Origin: Hyparrhenia diplandra
Taxonomy: Eukaryota; Streptophyta; Magnoliopsida; Poales; Poaceae
Reading direction: 5' to 3'
NCBI GenBank assembly: GCA_015847255.1
Contig: JADLZK010012353.1
Coordinates: 62,001-126,000 of the forward strand
DNA: 64,000 bases
The notes below the pieces were generated by a model. That model was given only the letters and a program-made list of their open reading frames with translations. It was not told the origin of the DNA and did not search any database. Both the position numbers and the translations under genes were made by a program. Every line of letters starts with the position of its first letter. The stretch's first letter is position 1. Shown here in pieces: positions 42,317 to 53,007 of the stretch.

Positions 42317-44361
42317 GCCAACGTCGTGAGCCCCAAAGAACGGTCCAGATAATTTCCTACAACACTAGTAATGTCATCCCCGACATTAGGAACATCAAAA
42401 ACACCAACACCACTATGGGTCACACAAAGACATTGGCGCCATGAACAACAATGACATCAACACTTCACAGATGAGAACATCACCAGCTCCACAATCACCA
42501 GGCAAGTCCATGTAACCGACAGGCAGCCGCTACCTCTATCATCAATATTACAACAATGTCGCCATTTACGCCGCACACCACAATGCTCGGACCTCGATGA
42601 CACCTCCGAGGGCACCACCAATGGCAATGACGGCCCTCCCAAGGGCGCCGCTATCAACCCCAACATCGACAACTTGGACCACAACATCCACGCGACAATG
42701 ACGACATCCACACGGGCGCCGCCACTAGGAAAACCAACGACGCCCCCACGGGCGCCACCATCGGCATGATTGTCCACTCATGGAACTCCAACAATGACAT
42801 CAGCCCGCTACACCTGCTGGACGTCCCTCGAACATCTACCATGGCAGAAAACGTCAACAAGCGAACTATGGATCTCATCGCGGCTTCGACACCGACAAGT
42901 ACATTGTCGGCATCCCCCTCTCGCCAGATCGACTTCTTGGTGACACCAGCACGAGCTCCAGCGCAGGAGGCAACCCCATGAGCACCACGACAATGGAACA
43001 TCGTCCCTAACAAAGATATGAGGTATGCCGCTATCGACCTGACAATAGTGGTACTTCTCTAGTTCATCTGCATGCTGAGCCAGGCGCCGCTGGAGGACTG
43101 GGACATCTCAACACGATGTCTCCTTTGCGGCTTCAAGTTGCCGAGCAACGCTAATGCTACCAACGACCTTGTGGAACCTTGACAGGGCGACGCCATGATC
43201 GACTACATCGGCGCCCTCGACACCCACGTCACGCACGTGGGCATTCCAAGCGAGCTTCACCGAGTCCACCCTTTCAATAGCAGACCGTGCTATGCCACGG
43301 GACATGCTACAGCGGAGACGCTGGCATGATGGACGTAGCGATCCACCTCGCTCGTCTCTTTGACACCCCTCCACCACATGACATGTCAACAGGCGACGGG
43401 CGCAACGCCATGGAAAACTCGGCTATAACAGCCAGAATGACTCAAGGGCCGATTCAGCCGGCTCCCTCGATCATTGGCGACACCAACGCCTAGTACGACC
43501 TCTACAACAAGCTTTGGGCTGCGATACACCTGGAGGCGCCCTACATGTTGGGCACGACGATTCAACTCGCCCACCAGTTTGACGCTCCTGTCTCCTACGA
43601 CGTCTTCAACGAGCTTCGACGTGCGAGCTCCACAGACAACGACAGGAGGTACTTGCCATGCGTCCCGGTCTCTTACCGCGTCTACCTCATCGCTACCACA
43701 GAGGCTCTCATCCTTCCTCAAATCGCTACACCAACTAACAATAGGCTACATGGCATCGCGGAACCATCAAGCTCCGGAAAGGAGCACCAAATTTGGGCAC
43801 CGCTCAAGGTGATTGTCGTTCACCTCCCGACAACCTTGACAACCATGCCACGCTTCACAACAAGCACCTTGTTGATGAAGGAACCCCCACATAGCTTCTT
43901 GACCTCGGCGCCAACATTCTTCCCCAACAACCACCGCCTACGACATCATCAAAGGTTTTACGGGATGTTTTCTAACTAGGTGGGATCCTTCTGAACAATC
44001 TTGTGGTTGGCTTTCACACCTCGACATACTTGCCACCAATGCAAGCTCCTCTAGCGAGCATCTTACTAATGGAAGAGCTACAACATAGCTTCTTGTTGTT
44101 AACATCGGTCTTCTTCTTTGACGACCACGTCTTCACCCCAATAACATTTACAACATTCCCATGGGCCAGGAGAACAATGAACTACCATTAATCGAAACCA
44201 TGAGCAGAGAAAAGGCCAGCATCCTCGTCTTTGTCCAGCTCATTCACTCTAGAAGTGGACGCATCAATCTTTGGGACCTATTACTTCGACTACCACATCA
44301 ACAACGACAGCCGTGCAACACCACTGCGCAAGGACGCGCTATCTCGATAAGGCGGGAGATT
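42317..44361 (+). other. LARD interior, no recognisable gene
   Basis: Several short plus-strand frames (for example 43545-43979) rich in Pro, Thr, His and Asp with recurring GGCGCC(A/G)CC and ACAACA words. None matches a family I know, and minus-strand frames are equally unremarkable. Confidence 0.5.
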
Positions 44362-44808
44362 TGTCACGTCCCAAAGACGTGAGGCCCAAAATTCCCACGC
44401 GGGCACGCCAAGGGTAGGAGGGAAGCGGCCGGCCACCGCCGCCACCGTCATCAACTTCATCGGCAACTAAATTAGATATTTATTAGAAAATAAATTAGAT
44501 CTTCCTTCACATGCAAGTCTTCACAGGACTATAAATACAAGGGGATGTAATCAGTTGAATCTTAATCAGAAATAATTAAGGGGTAAAACCTCAAGCTTTT
44601 ATGCCTTCAATCTCTCGCCCTCTCCCTATCTCGCGCGCCGCGCCACCGCCTCCAACGCCGCTGCCACTGCCCACGCTGCCCACGCTCCTGCGCACGCACT
44701 GCACACTACACGCCGCCGCGCCGTCATCGATCGTCATCGCCATTGCCTCAACACCGCTGTTCCACCCGCCAACGCCGCCGCCGCCGCCCAAGGCCAAGCA
44801 GTTGTGAA
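44362..44808 (+). repeat. 3' LTR of the LARD-like element
   Basis: Collinear with the 5' LTR, with several small indels. The sequence diverges after AGCAGTTGTGA, giving an approximate end. Confidence 0.65.
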
Positions 44809-45206
44809 TATTTATTACTAAGTAGAAATAAATAAATATAATATTTTAAATATATATATATATAATTAAAGTGCAAAGTTTATTTTTGGCCCTTCAACTC
44901 TTCCTTTTTGTGTAACATTGGCACCTTAATTGAAAGGTCCTATGCAAACAGAGTACCATGTGCAACATTTGTAAACTTCAGTCAGGGCCATAGGATCTCC
45001 ACCCGATGGATAGAAGTGGAGGTGGGACAAATTTGCAAAAATCCACACGCCACGTATAGACATGCTAATCTCGTTATTTTCAAAAGCCCCCAAAGTGAAC
45101 GTGATGATGGTTTTTTTTTTTTTTTTTTTTTTTTTTTGCGACTCGATGGAAACGTACGTTGAGTAATGAAAAATGCACTTAATCCAAAATAAAAACAAAA
45201 GAAAAA
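44809..45206. other. AT-rich DNA with a long poly-T
   Basis: A T-run at about 45112-45137. No gene recognised. Confidence 0.4.
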
Positions 45207-48200
45207 TGTCATACCCAATTTAAAGAACAAATTGAATAATATATTATATGTGTGCCCCGAATCAAATCACACATATATTGACAAAAGTAATGGAATAGTA
45301 CCAACGGAGTGCCTTTATTACATCACGAATAATATCTCAATATTAATAACACAAATGTCTAAACAAGTAGAATATAACTAAGTAGACGCCATGGCCTCCG
45401 AATCCACAGGGAAGATCGACTGGTTGACTCCAAACCTAGTAGTCATCTTCATACGGTTTATACCCATAGCCATCTGTACCCGTCCAAGATATAGCCAGAT
45501 ATGCAAAAGAAACAAGTGTAAGTACTTGTCGTACTTTACAAGATAATATGGGCGGATGAAGCTCAAAGGCCGACACTGGTTATACTGCGGTGAGCTCTTA
45601 GTAAGTCATAGTTTTATTTATTCTAATAATTCTAGGTTATGCTTAAGCCCCATGTAATTCCATCATCAATATTAGATAAGTCAACAAGTTATTCAAGTTT
45701 CACCATCCAAATATCATTATCACCAATTAATCACCATTCTCATCATGTTGCATTTATTCCGTGAGTTTTCGGGCCGCTCATAACCGCGGAGCACGGCTGT
45801 TATTTTTTTTTTCTAGCAAGCAGAGGTGTACACTTTCATCGTGAGTTATGATTTCCATTTGAGTAGGTTAATTAGGCCTAAACAAAGAAAATCATACATA
45901 GCCTTTCGAAAGGTCATCTAACAAGTTGGGAGCCGCTATAGGTTTCATAAGGCGGCAGATATAGGACCCTCCTTCCCAATGGCACAATGACACGCAGCCT
46001 ATACACAAAGTTTACGTAGCCGCTAAAGATACCCAAACGGCAAACCCCCTTTCGCGCCACAAGGGTAACCACCAACATGTTAGACAAGGTCTTTCTAGTC
46101 GTCTACAAATGTCGAGCCATATGACCCTCCCCGGTTGTGCGGTTTTCCCAGCTTTTTTGCCGACGGATCAGTCCTTAAGGAGGGCCAAGAGCATCAAAAG
46201 AGCTCCCTCGCCCTATATATGTTTCCATTATCATGTTACCGTTCATCTCATAGTATCAAGTACACATTATTGGGTTCAGTTATAGTTAAGTTGATGTAAG
46301 GTCCTAGATGGCTAGAGGGGGGGTGAATAGCCTATAAAAATTTTCTACAAGCTCACTTAACAAACCGTGAGTATAACAAATGGCAAATGTGCGGTTTACG
46401 CTAGCTCTACGGTCAAGCAAGCCAACTAGTGACAATTCTAAATATATCTATAATCTCTATGTCACACAAAGGCTATGTTGCTACTCTAACTAGTGAACAA
46501 TCCTAGTAAGGTTCCTAGAGCTAGCAAGAGCACCTACACAAGCAAGACTAGCTCACTACACAATTAAACTAGGAATGTAATTGCAAGAGTGAGAAGCTTG
46601 TTATACCACAAAGTAGAGGCAATGAACCAATCACCGGGAAGAGGATGATCAATCACAATAAGATGTAAAGCCAATCACCACGGAGACAATGAACACAATG
46701 ATTTATCCCCTCGAGTTCACTTGCACACCGCAAGCTACGCTCCGCTTGTGTCGACCAACACAAGGGTGATGTTTGGACTAGACTTGCACTCGCTAGTTGG
46801 CCACCCGGGCACTCCAAACCACCACACACAAGTGAGGTACTCACCGACACGAGCAATGTATTCCTTGCACTTTGTCTTCCCGACGAGGAGTGCGTAATCC
46901 TCTCACAAGTCACCGGAGGTGGCCAAGAACAATCATCTTTTCTTGCCAACGCCTCCACCAAATCACCAAGCCGGCTAGGAGCGGTGTCTCCAAGAGTAAC
47001 AAGACAATCACCGGCTCACAACGCTCTCCAAGTGCCTCTAGATGCAATGATCACAATGCAATGCACTTGGATCTTCTCAACTCTCAAGAATGAAGCTCAC
47101 AATCAAAGGTTGAGAGGAGAAGTGGTTTGGCTCAGCTCTAGGAATGTTTGGAGTGATGAAAATGTCCAAGAGAGAGAGAGCAAGAGCCGCCAATGGGGTA
47201 TAAATACCCCCCCTGTCGAAATGTGGAAGTTTGGGGAAAAAATCCCAACTTCTGGGCCCGACCGACGCCGCCGGTCGGTGTGTGACCGACGTATCGTCCA
47301 ACGTCCGGGTCACTCTCGACACGGCGCCAACGGCCGCCAGATTTGAAAACCACGCTACGGGTGACCGGACGCGGCTGGCGACCGATCGAATCGACCGACG
47401 CGCCGGTCACGCCCGAAGCGCCGATTCAGACCTCTCGGTTCTCGACCGACGCTTAGCCGACCGGTGCGTCCCGTCCACGCCAGACCGGCGTCCGTCACCC
47501 AGCTGACCAAGGCCCCCCGCGTCATCTTCGCGCCCGTTTCTTCTCCCGTTGCTCCTCCGCTGCTCCAACATGCTTCCCAACATGTATACCAACTTGAGCT
47601 TGAGAGAAAGCATGTCTTCTCCAAGAATTTTGCATCCGGCGCAATGGAAAATATGCACGTTTTCTCGAAAGAGCTTGAGGTCGAGCGGTACCCAAAACCC
47701 AACTCAACCCTACAAACACTTCCACCGCTTGAACCTTGTCGCCAACACGCCGAAGAACACCTCGAGCTCTTGTGTTAGCACTTGAAATCCAATTCCATCA
47801 AGCGGAAGTTAGCTCTCTAGGTTAGAATGCATGCATATGATTATGAACCTAGAGGCACATGAAGATCGATATGTCCGACAATTGTCCCCTCTTAATAGTA
47901 CGGCTTATCGATCCTAAATCACTCACAACCTCTATGGTGTCTTGAGTGCAAAATCAAATGGCCCTATGGTTATACCTTTGCCTTGAGCCCATTTGATCTC
48001 CGAAGCTCCACCAAGTTGGACACTTGATCATCTTTTGGATCACCTCGATCCATCCACCATGACCACAATGTCCAACATTGGCATGACCAATCTCCAATCT
48101 AAATCAACCACTTAGCATAGAGAGATTAGTCCTTAGGTGTCACTAATTGCCAAAACCAAACAAGAGATCTTCAGTTGAGCGCTAGCAAAAGACTACCCAA

Positions 48201-48840
48201 TGCATATAACCCCAAGGTAACAAGGAACAGGATAACAATACTAGGACATTCCTATGGCAATTTAATTAGACACATGCACATGAATTAATGATTAATAGGT
48301 GAATAGGTAATCAAGGAATGGCCCATATTATACTTGCCTTCAGCAGGTGGTGGTGGTTGGTATTGCTGGTCCTCGTAGTACCCCCTGGTCACCCACTAAC
48401 CGGTCACCGACAAACCGATCACCGCCTACTCATTCATCACGCAAACAACACGCGATTCCGAAACATTCATGCAAAGCAAAAAATACTATAATTAGAACAT
48501 TGCACCAGTCAATACAGAAATAAAGTGAAAAGTTTAGTAAATCATCCTACGATTCACTACGATCACACAGGCGAAAAAGATCACGCCGTTTCAAAACTAG
48601 AACATGCAAGATATGAGTAAACAAGACTAGCTAGAGAATCGTGAATTAATTAAATCTAACTACGAAAACTAACAGCGATGAACAGTAACTACAGCAGTAC
48701 TATCATCTAGGAAATTTAAATACGAAACTAACGCCAATTGAACGGGTCGATTTGGACTCAAAACGAACAAGTTATAAGCTTTTGAAAGTAATGGCAATTC
48801 TGTAATTAGATGACCACCGACTACTGAATAAAAACAAATG
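45207..48840 (-). mobile_element. Old LTR-type element remnant, antisense, split by a solo LTR
   Basis: Starts TGTCATACCC at 45207. Read on the minus strand the 45.2-46.3 kb part resembles a long grass Gypsy LTR, and 48.2-48.8 kb resembles its continuation into the leader. The continuity is supported by the TSD of the solo LTR inserted at 46295. I cannot fix the right boundary and no coding domain is visible. Confidence 0.35.
46295..48173. mobile_element. 1.9-kb solo LTR with TSD GTTGA
   Basis: TGTAAGGTCC...GATCTTCA flanked by GTTGA at 46290-46294 and 48174-48178. It contains GATGGCTAGAGGGGGGGTGAATAGCC near its left end and a TATA-like GGTATAAATACCCC near 47198, a combination common in long grass Copia LTRs. 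Its GC-rich middle (47250-47520) is full of CGACCGACG/CCGGTCG words. No internal region. Confidence 0.65.
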
Positions 48841-50255
48841 GAATTTTCCTTTATAAAACGGACTCAGCCGCTGGACAGGGTCGACGCGGCGACGGAATCG
48901 TGGCCAACGGCGGTGATGGTCGCCGGCGCACACGAACCCACGATGCAGACCGCGTTAGAGCAGACTGACGGAATGCGCATGATGCTGGCGCAGTCGCGAC
49001 CTCGCCAGACGCGTTTGTGCGGCCGGAACGCACGGCAACATGGTGTACAGCCATGGCCGGCGGCGAGCAAGCTCGCCGGCACAGCAAACTCGGCCCTAGC
49101 GGCCATAACTTATCAAATAGACAGTGCAGATCGATCTAAGAGAGCAAGGGGTCACACCGATGCGAAGAGTGGTGGCGATGATGGTCGAACGGACGGTGAA
49201 CTCGACGAACAGCACGGAACAGCGGACAATGGCGGAGCTTTGCGAATTCCGGCGTTGCGACGCGATTAGCGAGATGACTAATAGGAGGAAACCAATCTAC
49301 TGGCTTCGGGAACACAACGCAAACCTCGACGGCGGACTGAAGGTGGTGACGGCGTCGAAAACGGTGTCCCGGAGTCCGGCGGCGCGAGCTCGGGATGGCG
49401 ACTGCTCTTGCGTGCTCTGGAGATGGCAGCGCGAGAGCGATGGAAAATAGGTCAAGGGGTGGCGGCGGATTACTTATAGGCGAGACCGCGCGTGGAGATA
49501 ACGCTGAATCGCGAGGAAAATCGGAGCAGGTTGTTGGGATTTCCTTTTTGGAGAGTGTCTTGGGGCCTCGGATACGGGGAGAACGGCGGATCTCATGCCG
49601 GCGGTGTAGATTAGGTCTCCATAGGAGTAGGTTTCCCGGCGGCGTTCGATGGGTGGAGACAACGCCGCATTGGTGGAATAAGGTCCTTCTGGTTTCTCTC
49701 CTCTTCGCCGTTGTGTTCTCTGGCGGCGGCGATGGGCCAGTGAGGTGGTCTTCAGTCTCCGGCTGCATCGGCGAAGCGGAGGCGATGATGCGGTGGTGGA
49801 GTTCGTGCTTCTGGCCCTTCCTCCGTCTGGGCGGCGCCAGCTCCAGCGCCGGCCAGGGGCTAGTGAAGACAAGGTCGGGCGTTTCGGGAGCGGTTTCTTC
49901 AATCTTCGACGACGTCGCGGTTGTCTTCTTCGACGGCGGCAGCGGCGAACCTGGTTTCTCTCTTTCGTTCCTCTCCGGCGAAGAGATGGCCGATGTTCTT
50001 TCAACGGGTAGATTCGATTTGGAGGGAGTCCCGGATCGATGGATCTTGCGGCATCTTCAAGGTTTGAGTTCTCTTACGGATTGAACTGCTCCGGGGACGG
50101 CGTCCAGCGGCGGAGGCGGCCACGGCGGCGGCGTCGAAGAATGGAGAAGCAGTTAGAATCGCCTAGGGTCTTTATTGTATTTTCTAGTTTGTTTAGGGGG
50201 CTTCATGTAAAACTCCAGATGTACTGTGTACCTTTTAATATAAAGTTTCCCTGTC
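48841..50255. mobile_element. GC-rich retroelement-like block ending in poly-A
   Basis: From about 48880 to 50160 the DNA is GC-rich with long but unrecognisable overlapping frames on both strands (49395-50084 plus, 49768-49136 minus). At 50240-50268 the sequence reads CTTTTAATATAAAGTTTCCC followed shortly by a run of A, the style of a non-LTR retroelement or retrotranscript 3' end on plus. I cannot identify a protein. Left boundary unknown. Confidence 0.35.
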
Positions 50256-50269
50256 GCAAAAAAAAGGAA

Positions 50270-50807
50270 CGAACAGAGCCAGGTTCGTTCGTATCTGACT
50301 TGGGGAAGGGGATGACACTGTAGCGAGCAGGGCCCACACGTCATTGGCAGCAATCAGAGAGAGGAAGAGATGCAGCGCTGCAGCTGCTGCATTTCAAATT
50401 GGGCCGGCCTGTTGGCAAATCAAGGAGAGAGCTCGGTCCAGCAAAAGAAAAACATGGAGAAGAAATAGTAGGCCAGCTGCCTACGGGCTCAAGAGATGAA
50501 GACGTACACGAAGGAAAAGAAAATGCTTTTCATTTATTTAAACAACTTTCAAACTCTTTTTTTGCAAATGGTTTTGAAATTCTTCTTACTTCAATCAAGG
50601 TCAGACATCACCATAAAGAATATGCAGCAGCATGAGTGCATCAACCATGTGTCTAGCCTTAAGATGAATTTTATTTTCATAAAAATTATTATTTCCCTAT
50701 ATTGAATGATCACAAAATTGCGTATTTAACTTGTTTTAATCTATTGCCAAAAATACAAAATTTCCGGGTGTTACAAAAAATCTAATAGTCTTCTAATAGT
50801 TAGAACG
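50270..50807. other. Unassigned DNA upstream of NLR-C
   Basis: AT-rich in its second half. No trace of a coiled-coil or NB exon was found here, which is where exon 1 of NLR-C would be expected. Confidence 0.4.
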
Positions 50808-51000
50808 TTCAGAACTTTGAGTGAAGTTCTGCATACATCTTATGCTTGAGTTCATCTAGTTTAGCATATTCGGTGTTAGTAGGAAACTTTTTTTTTTTTT
50901 TGCTGAATGCAACTTGATATTTTTTACTTCCTTCTAATGTCAATTTTCATTTTTTTCAACATTACTAGCCCACCGCCGGACCATCTATTCAAATATTCAA
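50808..51000 (+). pseudogene. NLR-C intron-1 end and degenerate exon 2
   Basis: Homologous to 29295-29505 of NLR-B. GTTCATCTAGTT is shared in intron 1, then CCCACCGCC...ATTCAAATATTC at about 50968-50996 matches exon 2 (CCCACCGCCACACC...). After about 12 codons the similarity fades and the exon-2 donor is gone. It shows that NLR-C is a separate paralog whose exon 1 has been lost. Confidence 0.6.
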
Positions 51001-51365
51001 CTTGCAGAAATATTTTTCGAAAAAAGTTGTCATCTCTGAGCTTATGTAAACACACGTTTTATTTATCAATAGAAAACTGGTTTTCAACAGATAGCAGTTA
51101 GCTGCATGGCACCTGTCTTAATGTTATCAAGGGGAAGAAGGAAATCATTTTGAAATTAACAAAAAAAAAGCAGATAACTACTTAAATATATCTTCATCGA
51201 AACAGTTATCAGAGTTGAGAATAGACAAACTCGTAGACACATACAACTTGGGTTACATGTATACAATACATATATGATCACTTAGACAGTAGAGTAATAC
51301 TATCATCGAATTGCTCCCATGATATGTGACTGAAGATTTTTTTTTTTTTATGTGCCTATTTACAG

Positions 51366-52073
51366 AGCTCTCAAGACATAGCACATTCTACAGAGTCGGT
51401 GTCTAGCTCAACGATGGCCACATCTGAGATTCAAGATGACCAGCACAATGATGCTAATGGAAAGATGGTGTTTGGAAACAAGACACTAGGGGTTGTGGAT
51501 GAATCTCAGCTTGTTGGGCGAGAGAGAGAAAAAGAACTCATTGCCAATCTGATCTTAAATCACTCTGACATACATCTTGAGGTGATTGTAGTATGGGGAA
51601 TGGGTGGTATTGGAAAAACCACTCTAGTTACAGATGTTTACCAAAGACAAGAGCTTAATGAGAAGTTTACAAAGCATGCCTTTGTGACCGTGTTGCGTCC
51701 TTTCAAGATTCAGGAGCTCCTTAGGAGCATAGCTGTCCAGCTAAATGCAAATTCATCTGGAACAAAGGGTGCGATAGATTTTGCTAGTGGCAAAGATGAT
51801 TATGCATCAATGTCTGTTAGTCGTTTGACTGAAGCATTGGGCGGGCTATCACAAGATAAAAAGTGTTTGATTGTTGTCGATGACCTATTACATAACACAG
51901 AATGGGATACAATAATAGAGGCATTCCGTAAAATTGAGAAGGCAAAAAGCTGGACTATAGTGATCACCACAAGGCAACAGGATGTCGCTGAGCATTGTTG
52001 CAAGAAACCAGAATGTATACACATGCTCAACTTTCTAGAAGCTAAGGAAGCTCGTGAACTCTTCATAAAAACG
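51366..52073 (+). CDS. NLR-C exon 3: canonical NB-ARC, first part
   Basis: 236 codons, open, phase 0 at both ends (acceptor TTTACAG, donor GTAATG). Residues 49-53 give the usual LVGRE before NB-ARC. The P-loop GMGGIGKTT is at 51597-51623, RNBS-A FTKHAFVTVLRPF follows, Walker B is KKCLIVVDDLL near 51861-51890, RNBS-B WTIVITTRQQDVAEHC near 51950, and the start of RNBS-C is ECIHMLNFLEAKEARELF. Expected role: ATP/ADP switch of an intracellular immune receptor. Unlike the NB-like domain of NLR-B exon 1, all catalytic motifs are intact. An in-frame ATG at 51414 could initiate if upstream exons are absent. Confidence 0.85.
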
Positions 52074-53007
52074 GTAATGAAGAAGACATTCAATTTATTC
52101 CATTTGAGATGATAATGCTTTATATACAACTCTACTGAACTGGTTTCAAAAATAAATGTGTTGAGTATTTTGTGAAAAGAGACGGGAAAGACATGAATTC
52201 TGTACATTCTTAGTTGAAATTGTCTGATTTTATATGTCAGTGATACTAGAGGCAGATTATTTTTATTCTAAATTATTTGCATCTCCCAATATAAAAAAGG
52301 AAAAAAAAAAAAAACTAAATCTATAATAAACCTAGTAAACATTGTTGCTTTTTGCTGTTTAATTTGCTCACTTAGTACAAAAAGTGACCTAGGTTCCTAG
52401 CATGGAGGGCAGTAAAACAGAGCACCTGCAGACCAGAATCTAGGATTATTTATATTTTCCATTCCCTTGTACTTGGCATAACACTGTTGTTGAATTTTTC
52501 TATGTTTTTAAACATTGTTGCTTTTTGCAGTCTAATTTACCTATATTTATTGTGTTTTCTGTAATTATTTAATTTCAGATAAAAAATGTAATGGTTTCGT
52601 TTTAAAAAAAACTGTAATGTTCAAATAAACTTGGTGACAGTCCACAACCATAACATATTTGACATCAATCATTTTTGTTATTTTTATAACTATTGTTTTA
52701 TTGTTGTACACAAAATTGCTGAAATATATCAATTTGTCATTGTTTATAGTGAGTAAAATCATTTACTCCTTTGTCATTGCGACTCTCCTGCATGGAAAAT
52801 GTTACCATGCATGCATACTTTTTTGAGGAAAACCATGCATGTATACTCCAAATGCTTGGCCTATTCATTATTACTTCACACGAGTTCCAAACCACATATT
52901 AAACTAATGTTTTCTCATCATATACTAACAAACAAGTTGAGCTTGTTCATAATTTATAGTTTCCACTTTGGTGTATTGAACGTTATATTGTGTTGTGCCA
53001 ATTTCAG
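52074..53007 (+). other. NLR-C intron between exons 3 and 4
   Basis: 934 bases, GT...AG (GTAATG at 52074, TTTCAG at 53002-53007), AT-rich. CATTGTTGCTTTTTGC occurs twice (about 52338 and 52512). No ORF. Confidence 0.8.

Larger units (their letters stand above)
41392..44808 (+). mobile_element. 3.4-kb LARD-like LTR element carrying an H15 domain
   Basis: Both LTRs begin TGTCACGTCCCAAAGA(T/C)GTGAGGCCC (41392 and 44362) and share TATA-like GGACTATAAATACAA. A primer-binding-like TGGTATCCGGAGACC is at 41852 and a purine-rich AAGGCGGGAGAT precedes the right LTR. No retroviral enzyme is encoded. The right end is approximate and no TSD could be fixed. The interior is rich in short ORFs, of which only the H15-like one is recognisable. 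Confidence 0.7.

Noticed and set aside
47077..47785. ORFs inside the 1.9-kb solo LTR
   Set aside because: Located in an LTR with repeated CGACCGACG words; frames exist on both strands without family similarity.
49136..50084. Long opposing ORFs as a real gene pair
   Set aside because: Both are low-complexity Arg/Gly/Pro translations of GC-rich DNA, with no recognisable domain and a poly-A retroelement-like end nearby.
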